Assembly (NCBI RefSeq): GCF_023898315.1 | Contig: NC_064621.1 | Coordinates: 131,314,521 to 131,378,520 of the forward strand | Origin: Schistocerca nitens | Lineage: Eukaryota > Arthropoda > Insecta > Orthoptera > Acrididae | Length of the DNA: 64,000 nt | Direction of reading: 5' to 3' | Part shown: one piece after another, positions 22,605-33,639 of the stretch | Layout of the letters: each line of letters begins with the position of its first letter | Position numbering within the stretch: position 1 is the stretch's first letter | Translations under genes and position numbers: made by a program | The notes under the pieces: generated by a model | Seen by the model: only the letters and a program-made list of their open reading frames with translations | What the model was told of the DNA's origin: nothing | The model's database searches: none

Positions 22605-23880
22605 GGACACATTAATGTCGATCAGTTGTAGAAATTTGGAACACGTATTATGTTCGAGTATAATGACTTTTCTAGAGAATAGAAATCTACTCTGTAGGAA
22701 TCAGCATGGGTTTCGAAAAAGACGATCGTGTGAAACCGAGCTCGCGCTATTCGTCCACGAGACTCAGAGGGCCATAGACACGGGTTCCCAGGTAGATGCA
22801 GTATTTCTTGACTTCCGCAGTGCGTTTCATACAGTTCCCCACAGTCGTTTAATGAACAACGTAAGAGCATGTGGAGTATTAGACCAATTGGATTGAAGGG
22901 TTCCTAGATAACAGAACGCAGCATGTCATTCTCAATGAAGAGAAGTCTTCCGAAGTAAGAGTGATTTCAGGTGTGCCGCAGGGGAGTGTCGCAGGACCGT
23001 TGCTATTCACAATATATATAAATGACCTTGTGGATAACATCGGAAGTTCAGTGAGGCTTTTTGCGGATGATGCTGTAGTATATCGAGAGCTTGTAACAAT
23101 TTAAAATTATACTGAAATGCAGGAGGATCTACAACGAATTGACGCATGGTGCAGGGAGTGGCAACTGAATCTCAATGTAGACAAGTGTAATGTACTGCAA
23201 ATACATAGAATGAAAGATCCTTTATCATTTAGCTGCAATATAGCAGGTCAGCAACTGGAAGCAGTTAATTCCATAAATTATCTGGGAGTAGGCATTAGGA
23301 GTGATATAAAATGGAATCATCATATAAAATTAATCGTCGGAAAAGCAGATGCCAGGACTGAGATTCATTGGAAGAATCCCAAGGAAATGCAATCCGAAAA
23401 CAAAGCAAGTAGGTTACACTACACTTGTTCCCCCAGTGCTTGAATATTGCTCACCGGTGTGGGATCCGTGCCAGATAAGGTTGATAGAAGAGATAGAGAA
23501 GATTCAACCGAGAGCAGCGCGCTTCGTTACAGGATCATTTAGTAATCGCGAAATGATAGATAAACTCCAGTGGAAGACTCTGCAAGAGATACGCTCAATA
23601 GATCGGTACGGGCTTTTGTTGAAGTTTCGAGAACATACCTTCACCGAGGTGTCAAGCAGTATATTGCTCCCTCCTACGTGTATCTCGCGAAGAGACCATG
23701 AGGATAAAATCAGAGAGATTAGAGCCCACACAGAGGCATACCGACAATCTTTCTTTCCACGAACAATACCAGACTAGAATAAAAGGGAGAACCGATAGAG
23801 GTACGCAAGGTACCCTCCGCCACACACCGTCAGGTGGCTTGCGAAGTATCTATGTAGACGTAGATGTAGATGTAGATAAT
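22605..23880 (+). mobile_element. CR1/Jockey-type LINE, reverse transcriptase and 3' end
   Basis: The plus strand encodes a decayed reverse transcriptase in order. Fingers: NQHGFRKRRSCETELALF and VDAVFLDFRSAFHTVPH. Palm: GVPQGSV-type block near 22973 and FADDAVVYRE near 23065, the catalytic Asp-Asp pair. Thumb: WQLNLNVDKCNVLQIHR and INYLGVGIRSDIKWNHHIK. Tail: VLEYCSPVWDP, then KIQPRAARFVTGSFSNRE, LQWKTLQEIRSIDRYGLL and FREHTFTEVSSSILLP. Frame changes occur near 22895, 23100 and 23400. The 3' end runs into gtagatgtagatgtagat, the short tandem tail. Related copies lie at 25925-26625 and 26789-27070. Confidence 0.87.
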
Positions 23881-23892
23881 TATTTTTTGTAT

Positions 23893-23955
23893 CATGACTG
23901 AACCCAACCCACTATCTTTTGTGGGCAACGCTTTTACCAGCTGAGCAACCCAGGA
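23893..23955 (-). mobile_element. tRNA-like SINE fragment
   Basis: The minus strand reads TTGCTCAGCTGGTAAAAGCG then GTGGGTTGGGTTCAGTC, a tRNA-like cloverleaf with a poor box B. It has no 5' or 3' context of a functional tRNA gene. Confidence 0.45.
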
Positions 23956-25924
23956 ATGGCGCCGAGGCGTCTTTTCAACTTCATTTCTGCTAGCTCTTCT
24001 CTCGCTCTTCTTATCCCACTGTAGCTCTTCTTTGTAGTTTCGTGAATAAGAATCTTGAGAACAAATCTTGCGTTCTGCAGAGAGCTGAATGATTTTATGG
24101 AACTTCCTGAGCTACTAAAGCAGTAGAAGAAAGGTAATCGACGGAGTCCAGTGATTGCTCCCTTCATCCTTTTTACATTTCGGCTGCAAAACATTCATGC
24201 TTCGGAGGGAGCCTCAAGTCATCATAATTCTATGTTCAGAGAATGAATGCTCCAAATCGATCTTAATGACATCTTACAACCAATAATCTCAAGATGTGCT
24301 CTTGTAAGTGGGACGGCTGTGCTAAAATTTCTAGAGCCTTGAGCAACAGGTTACACGAACTCTGGGTGCTGACACTGTAAATACACACATTTTCTTTGTT
24401 ATGTGGCAATAGAACACAAGAATTGTTACTAGCGACGAGCGCCAGCACAAAATTCGATTTCCAGAAACCAGAAAGCGCGGCGGAAGGCGTGTTACATTCA
24501 CGATCCACCCCCGCCATTCCCACGACGAAATTAAAAAAAATATTTCTGTCTATTCCTAGCACCATAACGTCAGTATATTAGGCCAGTGGTGTAAATTTCG
24601 TGTCCTTGGCCGCGCATCTGCTCATAAGCCGCATATCATGATGGGAGACACTTGGCGGTGCCTCAAGGGCTGTCTAGCTCAACCTGAAAGAAACATGGAA
24701 TGGTGAAAATATTTTTTGTCCGGTAATGAATCGCGGTGTACCATATGGCGCTCGGGTCGCAGTTCTGGTTATTTTTATAATGGATGGCGAAGATCATAAA
24801 CGTGATCTGTGTGGAGAATGCCATAATATTTACAGATGAGAAAACTACAACATGCTTCTGTTTGTCGTAGAGAAGACTTGGGGTGTAATGTTTCTGTATG
24901 TGCAGCGCCAGGGGAGAAGGTTACAACATTGTTATGCCTGATCACTTGCTACCTAACACGTGACAGTCAGCGGGGGGAACCACTGTCCGTATCAGGACAA
25001 TAAACAGAACCTGTTAAGCCGTCGTGCTTAACAGAAGAGCTGGGATAGAAAACTGAGAAACATCTGTCGCATACTGGTGTGCTCACATCACAATCCTCGC
25101 TTGTGCCTGATTACTTACAAGATTTTTACAAAAATATCCTTCTTTTCCAATCACAAAGAACCGCACTGACCCATTCTTCCGTTGCAGTTCCCCATAAAAA
25201 GAAGTATCCACCTTATTAACATTTTTTTTCAGGTTTCCATAATTGTTCTAGTGACTGTTAAAGTTTTCATAATTTATTACATCACTTCTTCACCCTGTAC
25301 TTTTCTCCAGGGATCGTGTGTCTGTACTCAGCTTTTTAATCTGCGTACTGCGGCTTCTACCCTTTTCACACCCTTTATTTAAACCGCAACAGACATTCGC
25401 ATCACTGATTGTGTGACTGTTCCGTAATCTGTATGACATACGTCAGAAATCCCGCTTCTTAAATTTGAATTTGATTAACTTCTTTGTTTTTGGCACTAAT
25501 TCGCTTTCCTGTGACACCATCTGAGAAATCTGTCGTTATATAAAAATACAGAATGACGCTCTTTTCTCTGCAACACCACAGTTAGGCGCTGTTCTGTCAA
25601 CCATGGTATCTCCTCTTCTTCTTCTAACCTGTGAATTGACTTACCTACCAATCTTTTAAGGTGGAATTCCAACTACGGTGCAACTTGAGATTGTTTTTAT
25701 AAATACCAAACAGAATTACAGCATTTACAGGAGTGAGAGATGCGGTGAGAGAGAGAGGTAAAATCCTAAGAACGCTTGGGGATCTAGCGTCAAACGATTT
25801 TATTTCTAATCTGCTACTCAGCCACCGATTCGCCACATCTTTGTTATTTTCGGATGCACAAGTCATATTTTCGTATACGTAAAGTGATATCAGAGCCCGA
25901 ATAACGTAAGTTATTTCGTTGTGC
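23956..25924. other. No feature recognised
   Basis: AT-rich sequence with only short open frames. A CT-rich tract lies near 23994-24030 and the copies of neighbouring repeats do not extend into it. Confidence 0.45.
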
Positions 25925-26625
25925 GAATGCAGGAAGTTGACCCTCTATAGATGCAAATGTAGCCTATTGTGCATAAATTACCTGAAAGACTCGTTAGTGT
26001 ATGTTTATAAGATTGCAGGACAATCACTGACAGTAACCACATTCATTTAATATCTGGGAGTATTCGTGCGGAGCAATCTGAAGTGCAACTATTAAATGAA
26101 ACTAATCGTAGAACAGCAAAGTGTTAAACTGATATTTATTGAATGAATTCTCAGGAAGTGTAATCCACCCACGAAGAAGGTAGCTTACCTGAATATTGCC
26201 GGTCAGTCTGGTGTATTTATGTAATATTGTTGTCAGATTATACAGAGATAATCCAATGTCTAACAGCGCTGCTCACAGATTCATTTAATAAGCACAGAAG
26301 CGCCACAGAGATGCTCAGTCAACTCTTGTGGCATACACTACCAGAGAGATATTGTACACCTCGATGATTTTTACTGTTACAGTTCCGAGAGCGTATGTTG
26401 CTGGAAGAGTCAACCATTGTGTTGTTTCCTCTTACGTATGTTCCGCAACAAGATCATGGAGGCAAGACTAAACATATTCGACCTTGCACAGAAGTTTACG
26501 GACAACGTTTTTAGCGCAAACCATTGCGACTAGAATGGCAGAGGGGAAGTTAAAACGTTTTATAAAGTACGTTCCGCACCTGTCATAGGGAAGCTTCAGG
26601 AATATAAAAGTAGATGCAGATTTCA
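25925..26625 (+). mobile_element. CR1/Jockey-type LINE tail, strongly decayed
   Basis: Colinear with the 3' third of the LINE at 22605-23880: near 26050 atctgggagtattcg corresponds to its YLGV segment, near 26140 the ggaagtgtaatcc segment, near 26330 ctcttgtggcatacactaccagag and near 26450 caagatcatggaggcaagac. It ends with gtagatgcagat. No frame remains. Confidence 0.65.
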
Positions 26626-26788
26626 TGATCTGAAATAACGTTGGTAATCATGACGAAATTCTTAGGAATCGTGGGTGTAGGTGCCAGTTCACGAAGTGAA
26701 ACTGTATTGGGGAAGTGACGTCTATTAGAGCAGTTTGATAGTCACTTCTTTGCCAGCCCGAGGCAGCAAGTTCTACACCTATACTCCG

Positions 26789-27070
26789 TAAACCACCTGA
26801 CGGTATGTGGCGGAGGGTACCTTGAGATCCTCTATCGGTTCTCCCTTCTATTCCAGTCTCGTATTGTTCGTGGAGAGAAAGATTGTCGGTATGCCTCTAA
26901 TCTCTCTTATTTTATCCTCGTGGTCTCTTCGCGAGATATACGTAGGAGGGAGCAATATACTGCTTGATTCCTCGGTGAAGGTATGTTCTCGAAACTTCAA
27001 CAAAAGCCCGTACCGAGCTACTGAGCGTGTCTCTTGCACAGTCTTCCACTGGAGTCTATCTAACGTCTCT
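26789..27070 (-). mobile_element. CR1/Jockey-type LINE tail, minus strand
   Basis: The minus strand encodes RYGLLLKFREHTFTEESSS and ILLPPTYISRRDHEDKIREI, nearly identical to the tail of the LINE at 22605-23880. It ends at the ccgccacataccgtcaggtgg segment, so it is a 5'-truncated insertion of about 280 bp. Confidence 0.85.
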
Positions 27071-27451
27071 GATATTATGCCCTCGGTGAGTACATCGTGT
27101 CAGCAACAGATGTCCATTCACTCCCGCTAAAATTTTCTGTTTCACGCACGGACAGTAATGCCGTTTACTTCACGATGGTGCACCGGGCGCCCTATATCGC
27201 AGTGTAAAAAGATGTTTCGGTTGTGTTTCCCACATCTGCTCGACAGGCTGTGTGAATCCAATGTCTGCATCGTTCTGCCACTTCATTCGATACTGTTCTC
27301 GATTATATGCTTGTACAGACTCGTATTCTCGTTTCGGTCCAAGGTCCATCCTCCAGGAAAACTACAGTGTAAAAGCGTTTCACGAACTTATAACAACATA
27401 AACTCATTCCATATGAACTAATGTATGCCCTGAACTTAACAATGAATGCTG
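27071..27451. other. No feature recognised
   Basis: Unassigned single-copy-looking sequence between the LINE tail and a SINE. Confidence 0.45.
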
Positions 27452-27465
27452 TTTGCAGTAACAAC

Positions 27466-27664
27466 GCCGGCCGCGTTGGTCTTGCGGTTCTAGGCGCTGC
27501 AGTCCGGAACCGCGGGACTGCTACGGTCGCAGGTTCGAATCCTGCCTCGGGCATGGATGTGTGTGATGTCCTTAGGTTAGTTAGGTTTAAGTAGTTCTAA
27601 GTTCTAGGGGACTGATGACCTAAGATGTTAAGTCCTATAGTGCTCAGAGCCATTTGAACCATTT
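27466..27664 (+). mobile_element. SINE-A copy, 14-bp TSD
   Basis: Full-length, with box B GGTTCGAATCC and tail GAGCCATTTGAACCATTT. The target duplication tttgcagtaacaac lies at 27452-27465 and 27665-27678. Confidence 0.95.
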
Positions 27665-27678
27665 TTTGCAGTAACAAC

Positions 27679-28174
27679 ACTAATAGAAATTTGCTGCGTG
27701 CAGAGTCCACGCACAATAACAGAGGAACATGTTCTCATTCGTTTGCTGCATTCTGGGAGACTTCCGTAATAGCAAACAGATTACATTAGCACAGACGTGT
27801 TTCACAGTAGCAAAAATGAAAAAGTTCTCAGATCTCTTAAGGTATGCGTTTTAGAGTCCATGTTTACTTGTCATTTTTCTTGTTTTGATCCATACGGATA
27901 CCGCTTAAAATATAGAGTACTTCTTTCCAACCCTTGTTTCCTTTGGTTAGCTTCTTAGTCTTTTCTAATCCCGCGGAGTGCAACATATAACTTCTACACT
28001 TCTTTACATCATTTACCATCCATTCGTCTGGCTTCTTGTTCCGTGCATCTCCATTTAACTTTCGTTACAGCCTGATATTTTTCATTTCTTGGCCGTAAGA
28101 CGTAAATGTGGGTTTTCCAATAACTCTCAGTAGTCTCCTTTTGCAGTATACATAGATACATGTTTCTCTCCTAT
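27679..28174. other. No feature recognised
   Basis: Unassigned AT-rich sequence. Confidence 0.45.
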
Positions 28175-28570
28175 GGACCATTAGGCGCATTTTCTCTTGT
28201 GTTTCGGCAGATATTTGCAACTTCGTTTTTTCGTTGTGTAGCTCGAGTCAGTCCAAACAGTTGGTGCTCATCACGTCTTTCACGCGACTCCCGGCGTCGA
28301 TGAGAAGCATCGGTTTAAATTTCCTTTACTTTGCGTCTGTGGTCACAATTTTTTTTTTTTTTTTTTTTTTTGTCATCAGACTACTGGTTTCGGTCTATGA
28401 TGACCATCTTCACACCTGTTTTATAAAAACATGACAAAAAATTGATGAACAAAGATGTAAAGTAAAGGAACTTTATTCTATATTCGGGGCACAGTTGAAT
28501 TCGTGACCATGTAGCAGCTTGTGAAAGCATCGGTTTGTTTCCTGTTACGAACAAAATGTTTAAGCGGAAT
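28175..28570 (+). repeat. Dispersed repeat R1, copy 2, split by an insertion
   Basis: 28175-28316 and 28525-28570 are consecutive parts of the R1 repeat seen at 22180-22520 (cgcattttctcttgtgtttc, gcagatatttgcaa, then catcggtttgtttcctgtta). A 208-bp insertion separates them. Confidence 0.6.
28317..28524 (-). mobile_element. 208-bp insertion with hammerhead-like motif, 12-bp TSD
   Basis: Flanked by the 12-bp direct repeat aagcatcggttt at 28305-28316 and 28525-28536. Near its ends it has a short inverted pair, ttcctttactttgcgtc on the left and the reverse complement of gatgtaaagtaaaggaa on the right. It contains a run of more than 20 T at about 28350-28371. Read on the minus strand, 28375-28415 contains tgaagatggtcatcatag then accgaaaccagta, like a hammerhead core. 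A retro-inserted ribozyme-bearing element is inferred. Confidence 0.6.
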
Positions 28571-28661
28571 TCAACTTGCCTGTTCGATTGAGTGGTTACA
28601 AATAAGTCTGGGGCGAAACAGCAAAACCTAGATAGCGACGACTACTACTACTACAGCAGCG

Positions 28662-28855
28662 CCGGCCGGTGTGGCCGAGCGGTTCTAGGCGCTTCAGTCT
28701 GGAATTACGCTGCTGCTACAGTCGCAGGTTCGAATCCTGCCTGGGGCATGGATGTGTGTGATGTCCTTAGGTTAGTTAGGTTTAAGTAGTTCTACGTTCT
28801 AGGGGACTGATGACCTCAGATGTTAAGTCCCATAGTGCTTAGAGCCATTTGAATT
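28662..28855 (+). mobile_element. SINE-A copy
   Basis: Head gtgtggccgagcggttctag, box B GGTTCGAATCC and tail CCCATAGTGCTTAGAGCCATTTG are all present. The target duplication is not clear. Confidence 0.9.
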
Positions 28856-29004
28856 TGAATATCGCGCTGCAGTAATTATTGCTCGCTCTCTCTAATGGGC
28901 ATGCAACATTCTGGTTAGAAAATCATTTTATTTGTAATGTTAAACAAAGCCATTGTATCCACCGATACTGGACGTCACATGAAATATGCGATAAGAAGGA
29001 TCTG

Positions 29005-29190
29005 TTTTGGCTGTCTCAGTCACGGACTGTGTGGCTGGTCCCGGCGGAGGTTCGAGTCGTCCCTCGGGCATGGGTGTGTGTGTGTGTGTTTGTCCTTAGG
29101 ATAATTTAGGTTAAGTAGTGTGTAAGCTTAGGGACTGATGACTTTAGCAGTTAAGTCCCATAAGATTTCACACGCATTTGAACATTTTTT
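29005..29190 (+). mobile_element. SINE-B copy
   Basis: Contains GTGTGGCTGGTCCCGG, box B-like GGTTCGAGTCG, GTCCTTAGGATAATTTAGG and the tail TCCCATAAGATTTCACACGC then ATTTGAACATTTTTT. The outer part of the tRNA-like head is less clear. Confidence 0.85.
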
Positions 29191-29290
29191 TGGGCTGACT
29201 CAAGCTACACATTTCAAAAAGTAACTGGAAATAACTGCCGAAAACCAGAGAAAATGCGCCTGACGACTCTTAAGAGAAACACATTGTACA
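29191..29290 (-). repeat. Dispersed repeat R1, copy 3 (inverted)
   Basis: The minus strand shows gtcaggcgcattttctctgg and gtgtagcttgagtcagccc, matching R1 copies 1 and 2. It is wedged between a SINE-B and a Tc1-like element. Confidence 0.6.
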
Positions 29291-29294
29291 TATA

Positions 29295-30150
29295 TACACG
29301 GTCTCATCACACTAATGTGACCAACTGTTAAGAGACAATTCACCAGCTTTTGCAACTCGGACGTGAAGGTGGAGCGCCAGTGAGTCTCTGGGAGGTATCG
29401 ACAGGGATGTGGATCCACACCAACTGCGTGCCTTCGCCAGCTGCCTTAGGCTCTCGGTCGAGTATCCACGGCGTGAACAACCCGACCGATGCTGTCCCGC
29501 AGATTCTCGATCGGGATTTATCATGGCGCTCTTCGAAACACGCACATCTACTGCGAGCTGTGTGACACGTTGTATTGTGCTGCTGGTAGATGCTATGGTG
29601 CCGAGGAAGAAAACAATCCCCATGTAGAGGTGGAAATGTTCCCCAAGGATAGATGCACACTTGTGGTGAGCCATTGTGCCTTCCAGAACGACGATATCAC
29701 CGAGGAAATGCCGCGAAAACGTTCCCCACACCATGATGCTGCCTCCTCCGACCTCGGCCTTGACAACGATTGTTGTTGGGCCATACATGCCAACTATCGT
29801 CTGTCCGATGGAACATAAAACGTGATTCGTCTGAAAATGCCACCTGTCGCCACTCAGTGAACATACACTAGCGGTATTGGCGCGCAAATTCCAGCCTTCA
29901 TCGCCGATGAAGAGCATACTGCATTGGCGCATGAGCCAAGTGCTTGCTGTGGAGGCCCATATGCAGCAACTCTCGTGGAAGGACCCTTGAGGTGACGCTA
30001 TTGGTTGCGCCGTGGCTCATCTGGGCGGTCAGTTACTCAACAGCAGCACATATGTCCGCCACTACACATCTCGACAGCTGTCATTCACATCTGTCATCTA
30101 TGGACCGTGGTGCACCACCGTTGCCTTGGTACCGGTATTAGATAAAACAT
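29295..30150 (-). mobile_element. Tc1-like transposon remnant
   Basis: The minus strand encodes FQTNHVLCSIGQTIVGMYGP, then GGGSIMVWGTFSRHFLGDIV and VLEGTMAHHKC, the block around the second strand of the DDE core. A frame-shifted piece follows with YQQHNTTCHTARSRCACFEE, where HNTTCHTA replaces the usual QDNAPCHTA, so a catalytic Asp appears lost. The C-terminal E-containing motif is degraded. The left end starts near gtgtatatatacacgg-like sequence; the right end meets a SINE-A insertion. Confidence 0.8.
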
Positions 30151-30151
30151 G

Positions 30152-30299
30152 GTTCAAATGGCTCTGAGCACTATGGGACTTTACATCTGAGGTCATCAGT
30201 CCCCTAGAACCTGCCCGAGGCAGGATTCCAACCTGCGACCGTAGCGGTCGCGTGGTTCCAGACTGAAGCGCCTAGAACCTCTCGGCCACTCCGGCCGGC
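30152..30299 (-). mobile_element. SINE-A copy with internal deletion
   Basis: The minus strand shows head and tail of SINE-A, but the segment between the box B region and the AGGGGACTGATGACC block is missing. A short direct repeat ttagata lies on both sides (near 30138 and 30303). Confidence 0.85.
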
Positions 30300-30333
30300 G
30301 GTTTTAGATAGTGCCACTTTGCAATGCACGGTA

Positions 30334-30523
30334 GGGCGTCCGCTGTGGTAGAGCGCTTCTAGGCGCTTCAGTCTGGAACCGCGCTGGTGCTACGGTTGCA
30401 GGTTCGAATCCTGCGTCGGGCATGTATGTTTGTGATGTCCTTAGGTTAGTTAGGTTTAAGTAGCCCTAAGTCTAGGGGACTGATGACCTCAGTTGTTAAG
30501 TCCCATAGTGCTTAGAGCCATTT
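30334..30523 (+). mobile_element. SINE-A copy, 16-bp TSD
   Basis: Complete family structure with box B GGTTCGAATCC. The target duplication tttgcaatgcacggta lies at 30318-30333 and 30524-30539, the longest and cleanest in the window. Confidence 0.96.
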
Positions 30524-30884
30524 TTTGCAATGCACGGTATACCTTAGAAATGGCTGCAGGCGAGCAGGTTACAAACGTAGCCGTTTCGGAAACGCTTTCA
30601 CCGTCGACCCGAAAGCCAATGATCATGCCCTTTTGGACGTCAGAAATATACCCCACACATTTCCCTCCATTACCAAGTTGCTTCATGATGTAGCCTGTAT
30701 CCAACCAACATATTACATTTATTTGCCAAGTTCCATTATAAAGTGCTTCAGTTGTACTGAACCTTCGTCTTATATTAACAAATATATAAAAGCTCATATG
30801 TATGCTACAAAAGGCTGAGTACCAGGAAACAGCTTTATGGCACAACTCTACAAATAAAACTCATAGATCGTTAGGCGCAGGCAG

Positions 30885-31058
30885 AAAAAAATGTTCAAAG
30901 TGTGTGAAATCTTACGGGACTTAACACTACACACTACTTAACCTAAATTATCCTAAGGACAAACACCCATTCCCGAGGGAGGACTCGAACCTCCGCCGGG
31001 ACCAGCCGCACAGTCCATGACTGCAGCACGCTAGACCGCTCGGCTAATCCCGCGCGGC
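30885..31058 (-). mobile_element. SINE-B copy with complete head, 11-bp TSD
   Basis: The minus strand shows a full tRNA-like head: GGATTAGCCGAGCGGTCTAG as box A region, GCGGAGGTTCGAGTCCTCC as T-arm, then TTAGGATAATTTAGG and the AAGATTTCACACAC tail. The target duplication ggcgcaggcag is at 30874-30884 and 31059-31069. This copy defines the 5' end of SINE-B. Confidence 0.93.
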
Positions 31059-31348
31059 GGCGCAGGCAGAGACAGCAAGGAATTTGTAAAGGGAGATGCG
31101 ACGAGAGGGGGTGGGGGAGGTAGAGAGAAGTGTTAGAGTACAAATTATAGAAGGAGATCAAGCCTTGAAAACAGTAAGCTGTAGTGAATGAACGTAGAGT
31201 GCAGTAGTTTTATAGATAGGAGAAACTTAGATTAGTGTGGAGAGTTGTATCGCACCATTACTCCGATCGATGATTATAGTAACAGATAGCTAATGCAGTA
31301 ACAGCCAGTTGACTAAAGTGTGCTCTTATCTTAGACGCAGCTGTGTAT

Positions 31349-31395
31349 ACTTTGATCTGAAGATGAACGGTAACGGCCGAAACTAGTTATGGAGT
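31349..31395 (+). ncRNA. Hammerhead-like motif, isolated
   Basis: atctgaagatgaac, then acggccgaaactagttatgg: a CTGAAGA strand and a GAAAC strand separated by a short imperfect hairpin, the spacing of a hammerhead core. The same arrangement occurs in the inverted-arm elements of this window. I see no convincing inverted partner here. Ribozyme activity is an inference. Confidence 0.35.
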
Positions 31396-31429
31396 TTCCT
31401 ACGTGCAATTTTGGCTAGTAAAGATTGTA

Positions 31430-31779
31430 TAAAATTTTTTAATATCTATTGCGTCAATTTCATATCATTTAACGGATTGTTGTGGGCAGACAGACATAAC
31501 ATTGGTATTCTACAAAAGGCATGTAAACGAGTATTCTGTTTAAGCTCCTTCGGACGATAACTCCGCTACTAAAGTGCTGAATTGCCCCTTGTTCTACTTC
31601 AATATCGTTCTTTTGGTTACGAGATCATAATTCTGCCTCAGTCTCCTATCGTTTCAGTTCTATTGTTACCAGCAAGAACACGATTTTCGAGCTAATACAT
31701 CTCCCTGGCATGACGTCATTGGAAGGTAGACTCGCGACAGAAAAGACAAGGCAGAAATAAAGCTTGTAATTAAAATTTT
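31430..31779. other. No feature recognised
   Basis: Unassigned AT-rich sequence. Confidence 0.45.
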
Positions 31780-32040
31780 ATTGGCGCCAGCGTCCGCGCG
31801 CTATAAACAGGGTCTTTCATCTCTAACGAGGGCCTTATGAATGGGCGCAGGCGACCGAATGGCCGTTGCCCTGCGCTGTGCGTTCCGGTCACTGTCATTC
31901 TCGGCCCACCTATTTCGGACACGGAGGTGTTTACGGCACGCAGACGCAGCCGAGTCCGCCGGAAGCCGTTAAGGCCGCTCCACTGTTTTGCTCAGATGTC
32001 GTCGCTGGCACCCTTATGTATCATTTTCTCCTTCCCCTAA
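31780..32040. promoter_or_regulatory. CpG-rich island
   Basis: A CpG-dense block (ggcgccagcgtccgcgcgc, gcagacgcagccgagtccgc) with a TATAAA at about 31802 and no repeat ends. Short open frames here are compositional. A regulatory or old exonic role is possible but unsupported. Confidence 0.35.
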
Positions 32041-32407
32041 TCTTTGTTTAGACGTCGGCGACTCTTGCAGTCACAGGCAATAAAAATTACTTTTTGCGTT
32101 TTCCTGGAGGAGTCGTAACCTCCACGACACTACTAATTAAAATCGTTTCTTTCTATGTTTATAAACAACCGTGAAGCGACGTGTACATAAATAGATTTTT
32201 TTCTCGAGAACTGTGCGCTATAGCGGTTGGCGCACCGGAAATACTTTAAAAATACACCAGTGGACTGTACGGTGCACTCTTTTTATCTTGGCAACATTCA
32301 AACAAGCGAATAAGAAACTCCAAGAATTTTCCAGTTTCCTACTTAAATACGCTGGCGGAAATATAAAACGTTACACCACGAAGCACCAGTCCCACAATTA
32401 ACATTAC

Positions 32408-32454
32408 TTATGACCTCAGCAGTTGAGTCCCATAGTGCTCAGAGCCATTTTTGA
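32408..32454 (+). mobile_element. 5'-truncated SINE-A (47 bp) with 14-bp TSD
   Basis: Only the last 47 bases of SINE-A are present (tgacctcagcagttgagtcc, then catagtgctcagagcc). They are flanked by the direct repeat acaattaacattac at 32394-32407 and 32455-32468. This is a primary truncated insertion, not a decayed full copy. Confidence 0.92.
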
Positions 32455-32468
32455 ACAATTAACATTAC

Positions 32469-33154
32469 GGAGATGTTCACCACGTAACGAGCATAAAATG
32501 ATTACATTTTCATTCCATTCGGAAGCGACGACGATCGTCAACATCAGAATGATGTATGACCTCCTCGGTCACGAATACACTCTTGTACTCAGTGCGACAT
32601 GAAAGCAAACAGCCTTCAAGTGTCATTTTGACGATTTTCCTATCATGCCTGAACGATTACTGTGTCTGCTCGTGAAAACTTCTGGCTGAAGGCTCGTATG
32701 AAAGTATACGCCTTCCCGTCGAATCCGGGCAGGTCAGTTAAGGGTCCATGCCGTTTAGTATCCTTGTCACGATAGGTATGAAAGTCTGCTATATCATTCA
32801 GGTTCCTTTCAACAGTCACCAATCAGTCACACTGTCTTATCCAATAGCTCTCCATATAACAATTGCAGAAATTGGGGAGATATAGATCTTACAGAAGTTG
32901 GAAAGATATGGGTCTCGATAGGGCTGCTCCCTATTAACTTTCACCAGGTTGTCTACAGAAACATTGGTTTCAATTTGACAGCCAGAAACAGAAATGAGAC
33001 TCGCGCTGAACACCACTGAATGCCACTAAATGTCCAACTGGCCTTACACCATGCAAGTCTCTGCCGTCTGTGGTGTGGTATCAGCAGTCAGTGACACATG
33101 ACAACTGGAGATGCCAACGCAGGGAAACCAAGGCTTCCCTAATGTAAGCAGATT
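32469..33154. other. No feature recognised
   Basis: Unassigned sequence without long open frames. Confidence 0.45.
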
Positions 33155-33222
33155 CAAATGGATAGACTAGCCTGGAGAGCTGCATCAAACCAATTTTCAA
33201 ACTTAAGACTACAACAACAACA
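33155..33222 (+). mobile_element. 3' tip of the RTE-like LINE
   Basis: ggatagactagcctggagag, then ctgcatcaaacc and actacaacaacaacaaat match the terminal 70 bases of the LINE at 49490-51197, including its (CAA) tail. It is a very short 5'-truncated copy. Confidence 0.8.
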
Positions 33223-33445
33223 AATCAATGATAATGAAAGAAAAATGGTGAGCCAATCAAAAACATAGTGAGTCACCAATCACATAAAACGGAAAAACTG
33301 CAGAAACATGTGCTAGTCTTCTTAAGTAAAATTAATTCCATATTTCACGTGAAAATGTGCATTAATTAATAAGTGAAAACATAACAATTAACTGGAATAT
33401 TTATTTTCCATTGCCTAGCGCTAGTCAGGAGTCCGGATCCGAAAG

Positions 33446-33612
33446 TAGGATGGAAGGAAGGAAGATTGGGTTTAAAGTCCCGTCGACATCGGGGTCATTA
33501 GAGACGAAGCACAAGCACTGATTGTGTCAAGGAAGGGGAAGGAAAACAGCCTCGTCCTTTCTAAGGAACCATCCGGGCATTTGCTTGAGTAGATTTAGGG
33601 AAATCACGGAGA
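33446..33612 (-). mobile_element. SINE-C body fragment
   Basis: The minus strand shows GTGATTTCCCTAAATCTACT, AATGCCCGGATGGTTCCTTA and a tail ending in CCTTCCTTCCATCC. The tRNA head is missing at the right side, where Tc1-like sequence begins shortly after. Confidence 0.75.
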
Positions 33613-33639
33613 AATTAAATCTGGGTACCCGGAGGCAGG

